Positions 1-8,777 of a stretch of 64,000 nucleotides of DNA are shown piece by piece. The translations under genes and the position numbers were made by a program. The stretch comes from Lachnospiraceae bacterium (lineage in GTDB: Bacteria > Bacillota > Clostridia > Lachnospirales > Lachnospiraceae), in NCBI GenBank assembly GCA_017542245.1, contig JAFXXN010000078.1, positions 62,001-126,000 of the forward strand, read 5' to 3'. The notes beneath the pieces are model-generated. The model saw nothing but the letters and a program-made list of their open reading frames with translations. It searched no databases and was not told the DNA's origin. Numbering within the stretch: the stretch's first letter is position 1; every line of letters begins with the position of its first letter.

Positions 1-234
1 GGTTATCACACCGATATTAAGTCTGTAGCGTATGGTACCAATGCACTAGATACAACAAATGAAGTACATGCTTATTCGAATCTTGATTTCATTTTCTCAG
101 GTGGCGTAACTGAAACAAGTTTTGGGTCGACTACAGGAAAACAGAGTAAATTAAAAGAAATTACAGTAACTGTAAAGGATAATGAAGGTACAGCTATTTT
201 GGACAAGACATCTACTATGATAGAGTTTGAATGA
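1..234 (+). CDS. C-terminal end of an upstream pilus-region protein (5' truncated)
   Basis: Frame 1 is open from the first base to a TGA at 232-234, giving 77 residues of the end of a gene that starts outside the window. The piece is rich in Thr, Ser and Lys, ends in a run of beta-strand-like residues and has no recognisable motif. It stops 15 bases before the PilX-like gene, whose ribosome binding site (AAGGAG, 236-241) follows immediately, so the two are probably co-transcribed. From its neighbours it may be the C-terminal globular part of another prepilin or pilus-associated protein. That is an inference from context only. Confidence 0.6.
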   Translation, partial: GYHTDIKSVAYGTNALDTTNEVHAYSNLDFIFSGGVTETSFGSTTGKQSKLKEITVTVKDNEGTAILDKTSTMIEFE

Positions 235-249
235 TAAGGAGCATTAAAG

Positions 250-2745
250 ATGAATAAATCCGGAATAATAAAAAATAACAAAGGAGCTTCACTGGTTTTA
301 GTAATAGTTGCAATGCTTTTTGTTGGGATCATAGCATCTATTATACTTACCGTTACGGTAGGAAACAGTAGAACGACTCGGGCTACAATTTCTAATTCTG
401 AAAGCTTCTATACTTCAGAAAGTGCACTTGATGACTTAAAGATGTTCTTTAAGAAACTTGCAACTTCAGCAGCAACAAAAGCATACGGAAAAACTCTTGA
501 AACACTTGATCCGTCAACACTGGAGGCTGACTTTAAGGATAATTTTAAGACAGCATTTAAGGCAGAGCTGACAGAAATTTCTAATCTGTATACTACAAAT
601 GAAGGAACTTTGACAGTACTGGATGCTGATTTTATTGATAATCAGATATCATTTAGCAGAGCAGGAACCGGAGAGAAGATTAAAATATGTTTTAGCGGAA
701 CTACAATAGATAATTTCCTTGATATATCCGGTACATATCCTATTTTAAAAGGAATACAGGTTAGTTTTACAGACGCTACTGGATATGAATCTACTATAAC
801 TACTGATATGACATTTAAAGCAGCACTTCCGTCAACCAGTACAGGAGATACATCAGAATATTTTAGCTATCCTATAGATAATTTCATCATGATATCAGGT
901 GAGAACATATCTCCCGCTAATGGAACTCTTTCTGGTAAATTTACAGGGAATATATATGCTGAAGGTAACTTTAATATTTGGACAAAATCCCCAGCATTAA
1001 ATCCCGGGGTTGCAACAAAAGCTGATAAGCTTTATCTCAATATTCAGAAATTAATAGTAGGAAATAACATTAATGTAAAGGGAAGAATGTATCTGTGGCC
1101 TATTGATAATACAGATATTATTGGTGTTCCGACTCAGTCAGAAGTTTGGTGCAATAACTTAAAACTTTCCGGAAGTGATTCTTCAGTGGGCATGAATGTA
1201 CAGGAGCCTTCTTCTGACCAGGATACGGCTTTTGAAACGAAGAATACTCTTGCTTCAGATGTTTACCTTAAGGGAAATCTTGAATTAAATGGTGTTGCTG
1301 CTTCATATAAAGCTGGTTCAGGTTCACTTTTTGGATTCTCATCAGAACCCAGTGCAGACAGCGTAGTAAGAACTAAACCGGACAGCAGTGCTATAATCCT
1401 TAATGGTCTTGGCGCTAAACTTGATCTTTCAGGGCTTAATCAGTTAAAGATAGCAGGTAGGGCATATACAGCACTTCCTGATATTAATGCAACAAATGCT
1501 ATAGAAAACCTGTATGCATATTATTCAGGATCAGGAGCAGATCCTAATAACGGATATTATTATACACAGGGTGAATCAATTACTTACCGTGCATTACAGG
1601 CGTTGTATCTTGTACCTGGTGATTATATCAAGGGTGTAGGTCATAACCCTATGAAAAAATCAGAGTTTGAAAGTATTGCTACATTGGATACTTCAACAAA
1701 CAAGTATGTTATTAAACAAGCAAGCTTGGATATCCCTTCTGATATAGCTTCTCTTTTGGGATCTCAGAAAGTTAGATATAATATTGTAAGATATCTTGCA
1801 GGCGGGACAGGAAGCAGCGATATAGTTTATCTTTTCTTTGACTTTGCTACTGATAGTGATGCGACTAAATATTTTAATAAGGTGACGGGCACAAACGGCA
1901 GATATGCAGAGCTTCTTGATAAACAGGGTGATATTCTTGGAAGAAATGATGGATATATAAAGCTTCCTTCATCAGGAGTTCAAACAAGTGGAAACAGAAT
2001 TTCATATACTGAAACTAACGGAACCAGTAAAGAGAGTGGTTCGGAAATAAGTCTTTCAGGATATGCAGCTGACTTTTATGGTTTGAAAACAACTCTTGAT
2101 AAAAGTAACACATTATCCAGTGCATACCTTCTTGAAAATATGTTTAAAGACTTCTATGTAAAAAATGCAGAAGGAAATGTCTCAAAGGATGCAAATGGTA
2201 AAAAGATAGGAAATTCTAGTCATGTTGCTGCAAGAAGCGATAAAAACGGATCACTTCAGGGACCTTTAAAATATGTTGATAAAAATGGAGTTACACATAT
2301 AGCTGATCCTGATTCTATTTCACCGGCTTCTGCAAAGAATAGAAAATATTATCTTATCACAGGTGATTCCATATCATTATCAGCTTCTACATTTGCTTCA
2401 GATACAACTTATATAATTATTACACCGGGTGATGTAAGAATTACCGGTGGAGGAAACTTCAGAGGTATGATCATAGCAGGCGGAGATATTAAGATTGATG
2501 ACGGTCTTAATATGGAATGCATGGGAATGCTTACGTATGATATTGACGGACAACACTATGAATGCACTGAGTTCCATGCACTTCTTTATAACGTTGTTAC
2601 AGGAGACAGTGCGGAACTTGCAACACAGGATAGCAATACACGTTTAAGAACAATATTTAACGTTGCTGATAATTCTACAGAAGCGGGTGGAAGTAAGGAC
2701 GGAGAATTTGTTACAATTGAGTCTAACGAGTGGAAAGTAAACTGA
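250..2745 (+). CDS. PilX-like prepilin-type membrane-anchored protein, 831 aa
   Basis: A type IV pilus or pseudopilus-associated protein, probably anchored by one N-terminal helix with the bulk outside the cell. Residues 11-38 form a prepilin-like segment (KGASLVLVIV start, long hydrophobic stretch), and residues 51-63 (ESFYTSESALDDL) match the pattern seen after the helix in PilX-type minor pilins. The usual Glu at mature position +5 is absent, so peptidase processing is plausible but not certain. At 831 residues it is far longer than ordinary PilX (about 200). Residues about 720-765 carry a Gly-rich section (GGGNFRGMIIAGGDI) resembling a beta-helical ending. It sits before two canonical prepilins with short gaps, so it is likely part of a minor-pilin operon. 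The pilus assignment is firm by context; the exact role is unknown. Confidence 0.7.
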   Translation: MNKSGIIKNNKGASLVLVIVAMLFVGIIASIILTVTVGNSRTTRATISNSESFYTSESALDDLKMFFKKLATSAATKAYGKTLETLDPSTLEADFKDNFKTAFKAELTEISNLYTTNEGTLTVLDADFIDNQISFSRAGTGEKIKICFSGTTIDNFLDISGTYPILKGIQVSFTDATGYESTITTDMTFKAALPSTSTGDTSEYFSYPIDNFIMISGENISPANGTLSGKFTGNIYAEGNFNIWTKSPALNPGVATKADKLYLNIQKLIVGNNINVKGRMYLWPIDNTDIIGVPTQSEVWCNNLKLSGSDSSVGMNVQEPSSDQDTAFETKNTLASDVYLKGNLELNGVAASYKAGSGSLFGFSSEPSADSVVRTKPDSSAIILNGLGAKLDLSGLNQLKIAGRAYTALPDINATNAIENLYAYYSGSGADPNNGYYYTQGESITYRALQALYLVPGDYIKGVGHNPMKKSEFESIATLDTSTNKYVIKQASLDIPSDIASLLGSQKVRYNIVRYLAGGTGSSDIVYLFFDFATDSDATKYFNKVTGTNGRYAELLDKQGDILGRNDGYIKLPSSGVQTSGNRISYTETNGTSKESGSEISLSGYAADFYGLKTTLDKSNTLSSAYLLENMFKDFYVKNAEGNVSKDANGKKIGNSSHVAARSDKNGSLQGPLKYVDKNGVTHIADPDSISPASAKNRKYYLITGDSISLSASTFASDTTYIIITPGDVRITGGGNFRGMIIAGGDIKIDDGLNMECMGMLTYDIDGQHYECTEFHALLYNVVTGDSAELATQDSNTRLRTIFNVADNSTEAGGSKDGEFVTIESNEWKVN

Positions 2746-2776
2746 TTTATTTTCATAATTAGAGGGGAGAATATTT

Positions 2777-3424
2777 ATGAGAAAGAAACAGTTGGTTAAT
2801 AACAAAGGCTTCAGCTTAATAGAACTTATTGTAGCTGTATTGATTATGGCTATTATCGCCGGATCAGCGATAGTTGCATTTAGTTCAATATTTGGTACAC
2901 AGGTAAAGGGAGCCGCTAAGACAGTTCAGGATGCTTTAAAACAAACAAGAACGGATGCTCTTGGCTTAGAAAACAAGACCGATACTTCTGAACCAAATCC
3001 GGCATCTAACGGATATGAGACAGATGTTTTTGCTAAGTTCTATGTAAAAGATAATGAATTATATGTTGATGTATGTACAGGTTCGGTGGACTGGACAAGC
3101 CAAACAGATAGTTCAGCAAAAGTGTTATACAGCAATAAGATAAGTAGTGATAGTATGAAACTTGAGGTTTACACTGTGGGTTCAGCTGAATCTAAGCTAG
3201 CTACTATTGGGAAAGATGAGAATAATATTGCTTATCTTTTCTTTAAGAAATCGACGGGCGGTATGTCAAGATTAAGGATCAAACACTATAATAACACTGG
3301 AGCTGCTTCGGCTTCAGCAACTACAGCCGGAGGTGTTGGACTAAAGTTAAAGGTTGTTAGCAGCGCTGATTCTCAAGATGTAATAGTTGTGAATCTGACT
3401 GGACGCAGTTATCTGGATAGTTGA
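2777..3424 (+). CDS. Type IV prepilin-like protein (GspH/FimT or pilin type)
   Basis: A pilin or pseudopilin subunit. Residues 10-20 read KGFSLIELIVA, the canonical prepilin peptidase site: cleavage after Gly11, then N-methylation of Phe12, with the conserved Glu16 at mature +5. A hydrophobic helix of about 22 residues follows and continues into a 180-residue globular part. The length of 215 aa is in the usual range. A ribosome binding site (AGGGGAGA) lies just before the ATG at 2777. It lies 31 bases after the PilX-like gene and 13 bases before the next prepilin, so it is almost certainly in the same operon. Whether it is a major or minor subunit cannot be told from sequence. Confidence 0.85.
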   Translation: MRKKQLVNNKGFSLIELIVAVLIMAIIAGSAIVAFSSIFGTQVKGAAKTVQDALKQTRTDALGLENKTDTSEPNPASNGYETDVFAKFYVKDNELYVDVCTGSVDWTSQTDSSAKVLYSNKISSDSMKLEVYTVGSAESKLATIGKDENNIAYLFFKKSTGGMSRLRIKHYNNTGAASASATTAGGVGLKLKVVSSADSQDVIVVNLTGRSYLDS

Positions 3425-3437
3425 AAGGAGGGTCACG

Positions 3438-4121
3438 ATGATGAAAAATAAGTTTATAAAAGATAACAGTGGTTTTTCACTTGTAGAATTGATCGTAACC
3501 GTTCTTATAACTGGAATTTTGATGCTTGCTATTGGACTATTTATGTCTACTTCAAGAGATGCATATCAGACTGTTAATGTAAGCGCAACCCTTCAGGAAG
3601 AATCCATGACAGTAAAACGTGTTCTTTCCGAGTATTTAATGGAAGCTAAGGATTGCGGTATCGAGACAAATGTAAGTGGAAAAGCTGATGTAATTTGGAT
3701 AAAAGCAAGGTTAAACGAAGCTTATAATGCAACAGATATTACAAAAGATTCTATTTACTTTTTTGTGAGAGATAAGTCTGATAATAAGTTAAGGTACTGT
3801 AGTGTAGTATGTGATGGAACAGCTTATGTAGATGATACTGGCCACATAACAACAGATGGCGTTTCTGTTATAGAATCCGGTTGCTATTCATCAAATAAGA
3901 AAAAGTATTCTGTTGTAGCTGATTATGTTACAGATTGGAACTTAGAGAAAATTCCTGCATTTTCAGGTGCTGACGATGGAACAGATCTTGCTTGTGTAAA
4001 TATTACTTACAAATATTTGAATAAGAATTATACTGATACTATTTCGGCAGTTACAAGGAATAAAACTCATGCCCCTGCTACGCCCCCTGCTACACCCCCT
4101 GCTACACCAGAAGGTGGCTGA
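3438..4121 (+). CDS. Type IV prepilin-like protein (PilW/GspJ type)
   Basis: A second canonical prepilin. SGFSLVELIVTVL at residues 11-23 gives peptidase cleavage after Gly12 and the conserved Glu17. The N-terminal helix leads into a domain with the T.NVSATLQEE type of sequence seen in PilW/GspJ-like minor pilins. A very strong ribosome binding site (AAAGGAGGG, 3424-3432) serves either ATG 3438 or ATG 3441. The C-terminus ends in a Pro/Ala/Thr repeat (PATPPATPPATP) encoded by short direct repeats, perhaps a flexible tail or glycosylation site. It is last of the prepilin genes and is followed by the large secreted protein at 4232. Confidence 0.82.
   Translation: MMKNKFIKDNSGFSLVELIVTVLITGILMLAIGLFMSTSRDAYQTVNVSATLQEESMTVKRVLSEYLMEAKDCGIETNVSGKADVIWIKARLNEAYNATDITKDSIYFFVRDKSDNKLRYCSVVCDGTAYVDDTGHITTDGVSVIESGCYSSNKKKYSVVADYVTDWNLEKIPAFSGADDGTDLACVNITYKYLNKNYTDTISAVTRNKTHAPATPPATPPATPEGG
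4073..4108 (+). repeat. Short in-frame tandem repeat encoding PATP units
   Basis: Three near-identical copies of CCCCTGCTACNC lie head to tail at the 3' end of the prepilin gene and encode Pro-Ala-Thr-Pro units. Such repeats can change copy number by slippage; here any change by whole units keeps the frame. Confidence 0.6.
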
Positions 4122-4231
4122 AGCGGAGAATGACAGATTTAATTAAACACATTAATAAAGCTAGTCCATAGATGGAATTTATGGACAGAAATAAACTCTT
4201 AAATCCTTATTTAATGAAAGGAAGGTTTACT

Positions 4232-7200
4232 ATGAAAAAAGCAGGAAAGTTTGTTGCATGGCTGCTGGTACTGACTTTAACCACTTCTCTTATGGCAGGA
4301 GTCGGGTTCAAGGCAGAAACTGTAAATGCTGCTGATAAGTCATTTACAGTTCTTGAGATTGTGCCGGATGCTACTCAGGCGACATTTGGTTATTTTGTAA
4401 AAAGCTGGACAGATGCAAACAGAACTGAAGTTGTAACTAATTGTCTGGCTAATTCAGGCGCATTGAACACTTTTTTAAAGAGTGCAGGATGCGGTGAGGT
4501 TCAAGGATCATCATTCGTCAGCAATGATTATTTTGTAAATAATGTGTTAAAGAAGATTGATGACAGTGCTAACTGGAATGTAAATGTTGTTACTAAGACT
4601 CCTGCGGACTTGAATGCAAATAGCAGCATTATCAGTTCTGCTGATTTTATAGTAATAAATGAGACAGTTCCTCAGGTATTTAAGAACATATCAGGTGTTA
4701 ACCACGCTGTAACATTCAGTACTAATGGGCATAAGCTTAATCCTGATACCGTTTTAAAAATCTTTAAAAAGATTGCCGGCGTTGAAGGAGAAACCCCAGT
4801 ACCTTATATCATAGATTTTAATCTTTATGATTCAAGTTCATTTTCTGATATAAGAACCAAAGATCCTATATTTACTTTCTTCCCTGATGGAACAAGCGGA
4901 TATTTTGGTTCGGTAAAAGCTGATTATATTTATAAGCTTGAACAAGGTCAGGGTGCTGCCGGTACTGTTACTCCCGGTTCAAACAGTTCTCTTTATCAGG
5001 GTACTGATTCTACTTCATTTAAGTTATATAAACTCTTATCATGTATAGATCCTGCTACATTATATGGTTTATATTTCACTGAAACCGATGGAAGCCATGG
5101 AGTAGATGATGATTTAAATATTATCGGTAATGGCCCTGATGATAAAGGAAACAATGGAAATCACTCGGCAGGTGAAGTTTCTACATATAATTTAAATACA
5201 AAATTACAGACATGGTGTGATGAAGTATTTAGACCACTCTATCTTGTAAGTGATGCTACTGATATTGGCAGTATTATGTCAAAGATGGGATGGTTTGAGT
5301 ATGGTACCACAACCGGTGATAACGGTAACGGAAAGAAACAGGCTCAGGCTGAAGGCTATAAGGTTATCGGTGGAGCTGATGGTCGTGGAATAGTTTATAA
5401 TTCTAACAAAGGGTTATTCTATGTATTTAGTAAGTTAACTGAGAATTCGGGTTCTTCAGGTCCTGCAGTTTCAGTATCTTATAAGTTTAATGCAGATTGG
5501 TCCGGTGCTTCAACCGGTGGTGGAACTTTATCTATAAAAAATAATGGTTCTGATCCGATAACTTTAGCAAGTGTTGAAGCAATAATTTCTGATTTTGAAT
5601 CTATTAGTTTTTATAGTGGTACAAACAACTGTACTTTTGATAAAAACACAGGTTTATTAAAATTTGAGACTAATGAGACTATTAATGGTGGAGGAAAAGT
5701 AGACTTTAATGGTGGTTGGAAAGCTCTGACAAATGGATATTCTGTAAACCAGAATATTGATGCAGATAAGTACACTGTAACATTAGCAGCAGGAGCAGAT
5801 CCTACTGAAAAGCAAAAGCTTAAGAATATGATAGGTTCATTCCTTGCTACAGAACCTAAGAATGATTATCATCCTTACAGATTCCTTGTTGTAGCTGATA
5901 ATCATAATCTTGGATCAGTAAACAGATCTGTTATAGCTGATATGGTTAATGTTGCAAATGCAAGCGGAAAAGGCTTAGCAGGTGGTATAGTAGTTGAGTG
6001 CATGAGTAAGTATGAGTTTGATAATATTACTGTTAATTTAAATCAGACTTATGACGGAATCTGTGTAGAGAATGGAAGTTTTTCAAGTGATCATTCCGTA
6101 GGTTCTTCAAAATATAGTTCATACAGTGGAATAAAGGCTTCCTTTAGCAAGGATTCTCTTAAATCAGCATTTTCAAGTATACTTAGTTCATCATCTACAT
6201 TTGGTCTGGATTATATTTCAGTACCGACTGAATATTATACAAACTTCAGAGCAAGGTTCTCGGGTGAAAATGGTTCTCTTGGATATCTTGGCGCAAGCGG
6301 AGATACATATGTAAAAGACAATGTTAATTATATTAATGATGATAACCATTCAGGAAAGAGAACTCTTGATTTCAAATTCTATATTAAAGGATCAGGAACA
6401 TATGATATTGACCTTTATATAGACGTTGACGGTGACTGCAGATTTGAAGATAATGAAAAAGTTGATGTTGCTTCAGCATCCGGAAATTCTCAGACTCCTC
6501 ATGAAAGCAGTACATCTCTCGATGAATTCTACGGATCAGATGCAGGCAAAGATTTTGTAGGCGGTTTCGCATGGAAGCTTGTAGTTTCAAATTCTTCTAA
6601 GAGCATATGCAGAACCGGATATAGCGCTATCCGTAATGAAAAAGATACTAATACAATAAGAATTCTTCAGATATATCCTACTGCTTACAAAAATGATGAT
6701 ACAAGTAACAGTACAAGTGAAGATAATCCTAACCCTATTCTTCTTTTACCTGACGCATCTGAACTTGAAGGCGTTAAGGGAATCACTTCTATAAGTGGAG
6801 ATACTCTTTCGGGAATAAATACTTTAAAGTCATATTTCTCGGGAAAAATTAAACTTGATATGGCGAATTCTTTAGGTATTATGTCTCCTTATAGTTCTAC
6901 TTTATCAGATGTAACCCTTAATACAACAACAAGTCGTGAAAAGATCATAATGAACTCTTCGTTGTTCTATTATTATCTTACTAAGCTTGGTTATTATAAT
7001 GACGGAGCATTTAAGCAGGCATATGCGGTTGATGTAAAGAGACTTTCTGTATATTCGTTTAATCAGGCTATGGCCAAGGGTGAGTTTGTTTATAATAAGG
7101 AGACCGGAAGAATCGGACCTGCAGAAGGCGATCAGATACTTAACCTTGACGGGTCACTCAGATGGGGATATACTTACGATAAGCTCGGTTTAGGCAGTGA

Positions 7201-8605
7201 TTGGAAAACAAAAACAGTTACATGGACTGAGGGTATTTTAAGCAAATATCTTGTTGATGAATCAACAGGATTGATTTATGGTTTACGTGAAGAAACAGAC
7301 GGAAAAGTTTCTTATTATGGTAGTACAGCAAATGGTAAAGCAGGCACAGCTATAAAGGGCAGCAATACCGATAAAGAATTTGATATGGTCATGATAGGCT
7401 TTGGCGGTACCTTGGATTATATGTATCCTGCCGGAGTAGAACTGCTTACAAAGTATATAAAGAATAAAGGCCCTGTCTTTATCGGTGGCGGAACAATTTC
7501 AAATGCTACCAACAACAACTTTGGTAAAGAAATCAGAGAAATTATCGGTATGTCGGCTACAAAGACCGGTTCATACAATTATGTTTATGAAACTGTTAAT
7601 GGATTAATGGAGACGAATGATACTTTGTTCTCGCATTTCCCTTACAGAGTTAATGCTATAATGAAGGGAACTGTTGAATCAGTTGCAATTCATAAGCTTG
7701 ATTTATCCGGTGATAATGCTCCTGTAGTTGCTTTCACAAAATATAATTCTGGAGATTCCAGTAGTACTTATGGAAAATGGGGCTATGCTGAAAACAATTA
7801 TTATGTTTATAAGAAGGAAAATATAACTTATTGTGGATTTGGTCCCGCTTATCAGAAATCCGGACTTGATCAGGTCGGCGGTGTAATGCCTATGGCTGAA
7901 ACACTTATGATCGTAAATGCCCTGATAGCTGCTTCAAGATATGGCTCAGGCGGAATAACAGTTGATCCATTCATCGACTGTATCGATCCTGACAGAAGCG
8001 TTCTTGATGTAACTAATATGGAGGACGACTACTCCGGTTCTTACTATATGTTTAAGGATGCTGTATACACAGATTACGATTCTTATGATATAGCAAAATA
8101 TACTAATAATATAATTAGTTCAGTTTCTCCTATAGAAAGTATTGCTCTTAAGCCCGGAAAATCTGAAGATGGATTCACAGATACCGGATTAAGCGTAAGA
8201 TGGATTCCTTACAAGGCGAAGATGGCTGTAGAAGAGGGAGCTTCAATCGTATTCTATACATCTGATAATAAGAATATTGGAGCTAACAGCAGTGGAGATC
8301 CTATCATTGGTGTATATCAGTATAAGAATGGAAAATTCAATAAGCTTAGCTTGACTACGACCTCTACAGGTGAAAAGGGTTATGTCCTTACAAGTAAGGG
8401 AACATATTATATAGGTGTTCCGATTAATACCGGAGCTTATAGTAATGTAACAACTTCTTCTAAGGTTGGTTTTGCACTTGATAAGACATCATCAAATGAG
8501 ACCGATCAGTTCGCAATCAAGTTCAATCTTATAAATGATGCTAAGAAGATAGCTGAAGCTCATACTATCATGATGGTAAGAAGAGTAATCTATCATGACA
8601 GATAA
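4232..8605 (+). CDS. Large secreted protein, DUF5057-like, 1457 aa
   Basis: Function unknown. The start is placed at ATG 4232 because GAAAGGAAGG lies directly before it, while upstream ATGs at 4172 and 4181 have no ribosome binding site. The first 35 residues are a signal peptide: Lys-rich start, hydrophobic core (AWLLVLTLTTSLMAGVG), then an Ala-x-Ala-like cut near VNAAD. The mature protein opens with FTVLEIVPDA, the kind of LEI(V/E)P opening I associate with DUF5057-type proteins of Clostridia. It is Ser/Thr/Gly/Asp rich with no catalytic motif I recognise. A Ca-binding-like acidic stretch (DVDGDCRFEDNEKVD) lies around residue 735. A terminator follows directly (8640-8677). Being last in the prepilin operon suggests a surface adhesin or pilus-associated role, which is an inference. 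Confidence 0.65.
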   Translation: MKKAGKFVAWLLVLTLTTSLMAGVGFKAETVNAADKSFTVLEIVPDATQATFGYFVKSWTDANRTEVVTNCLANSGALNTFLKSAGCGEVQGSSFVSNDYFVNNVLKKIDDSANWNVNVVTKTPADLNANSSIISSADFIVINETVPQVFKNISGVNHAVTFSTNGHKLNPDTVLKIFKKIAGVEGETPVPYIIDFNLYDSSSFSDIRTKDPIFTFFPDGTSGYFGSVKADYIYKLEQGQGAAGTVTPGSNSSLYQGTDSTSFKLYKLLSCIDPATLYGLYFTETDGSHGVDDDLNIIGNGPDDKGNNGNHSAGEVSTYNLNTKLQTWCDEVFRPLYLVSDATDIGSIMSKMGWFEYGTTTGDNGNGKKQAQAEGYKVIGGADGRGIVYNSNKGLFYVFSKLTENSGSSGPAVSVSYKFNADWSGASTGGGTLSIKNNGSDPITLASVEAIISDFESISFYSGTNNCTFDKNTGLLKFETNETINGGGKVDFNGGWKALTNGYSVNQNIDADKYTVTLAAGADPTEKQKLKNMIGSFLATEPKNDYHPYRFLVVADNHNLGSVNRSVIADMVNVANASGKGLAGGIVVECMSKYEFDNITVNLNQTYDGICVENGSFSSDHSVGSSKYSSYSGIKASFSKDSLKSAFSSILSSSSTFGLDYISVPTEYYTNFRARFSGENGSLGYLGASGDTYVKDNVNYINDDNHSGKRTLDFKFYIKGSGTYDIDLYIDVDGDCRFEDNEKVDVASASGNSQTPHESSTSLDEFYGSDAGKDFVGGFAWKLVVSNSSKSICRTGYSAIRNEKDTNTIRILQIYPTAYKNDDTSNSTSEDNPNPILLLPDASELEGVKGITSISGDTLSGINTLKSYFSGKIKLDMANSLGIMSPYSSTLSDVTLNTTTSREKIIMNSSLFYYYLTKLGYYNDGAFKQAYAVDVKRLSVYSFNQAMAKGEFVYNKETGRIGPAEGDQILNLDGSLRWGYTYDKLGLGSDWKTKTVTWTEGILSKYLVDESTGLIYGLREETDGKVSYYGSTANGKAGTAIKGSNTDKEFDMVMIGFGGTLDYMYPAGVELLTKYIKNKGPVFIGGGTISNATNNNFGKEIREIIGMSATKTGSYNYVYETVNGLMETNDTLFSHFPYRVNAIMKGTVESVAIHKLDLSGDNAPVVAFTKYNSGDSSSTYGKWGYAENNYYVYKKENITYCGFGPAYQKSGLDQVGGVMPMAETLMIVNALIAASRYGSGGITVDPFIDCIDPDRSVLDVTNMEDDYSGSYYMFKDAVYTDYDSYDIAKYTNNIISSVSPIESIALKPGKSEDGFTDTGLSVRWIPYKAKMAVEEGASIVFYTSDNKNIGANSSGDPIIGVYQYKNGKFNKLSLTTTSTGEKGYVLTSKGTYYIGVPINTGAYSNVTTSSKVGFALDKTSSNETDQFAIKFNLINDAKKIAEAHTIMMVRRVIYHDR

Positions 8606-8639
8606 GAGCCGAAAAAGTAAAGACTTAACATTATAATCA

Positions 8640-8677
8640 GATTCCCCATATATCGGATATATATGGGGAGTCTTTTT
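8640..8677 (+). terminator. Rho-independent terminator after the pilus operon
   Basis: A 14-bp stem (8640-8653 with 8659-8672, one G-T pair), 5-base loop CGGAT, then TTTTT. It is well formed and sits 35 bases past the stop at 8605, ending the pilus-region transcript. Confidence 0.85.
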
Positions 8678-8715
8678 ATAAAGACAAATAATCTATAAGA
8701 AGTAGTAAAATATTA

Positions 8716-8744
8716 TTGTGCAATAGGGCTTTTTGTGGTAAAAT
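8716..8744 (+). promoter_or_regulatory. Possible sigma-A promoter for the CAP-domain gene
   Basis: TTGTGC (8716-8721), 17-base spacer, TAAAAT (8739-8744). The -10 is good and the -35 weak. It lies after the terminator and 34 bases before the start of the next gene, the expected place for a new promoter. Confidence 0.45.
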
Positions 8745-8777
8745 ACATAAAGATACTTAGCAGATTTGGAGGATGAT

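Noticed and set aside
4164-4186. 7-bp inverted repeat GTCCATA/TATGGAC before the secreted protein gene
   Set aside because: Short, with no T-run or overlap with the ribosome binding site; chance is likely.
4172-4231. Upstream start for the large secreted protein
   Set aside because: ATG 4172 and ATG 4181 lack a ribosome binding site and would bury the signal peptide; ATG 4232 has GAAAGGAAGG.
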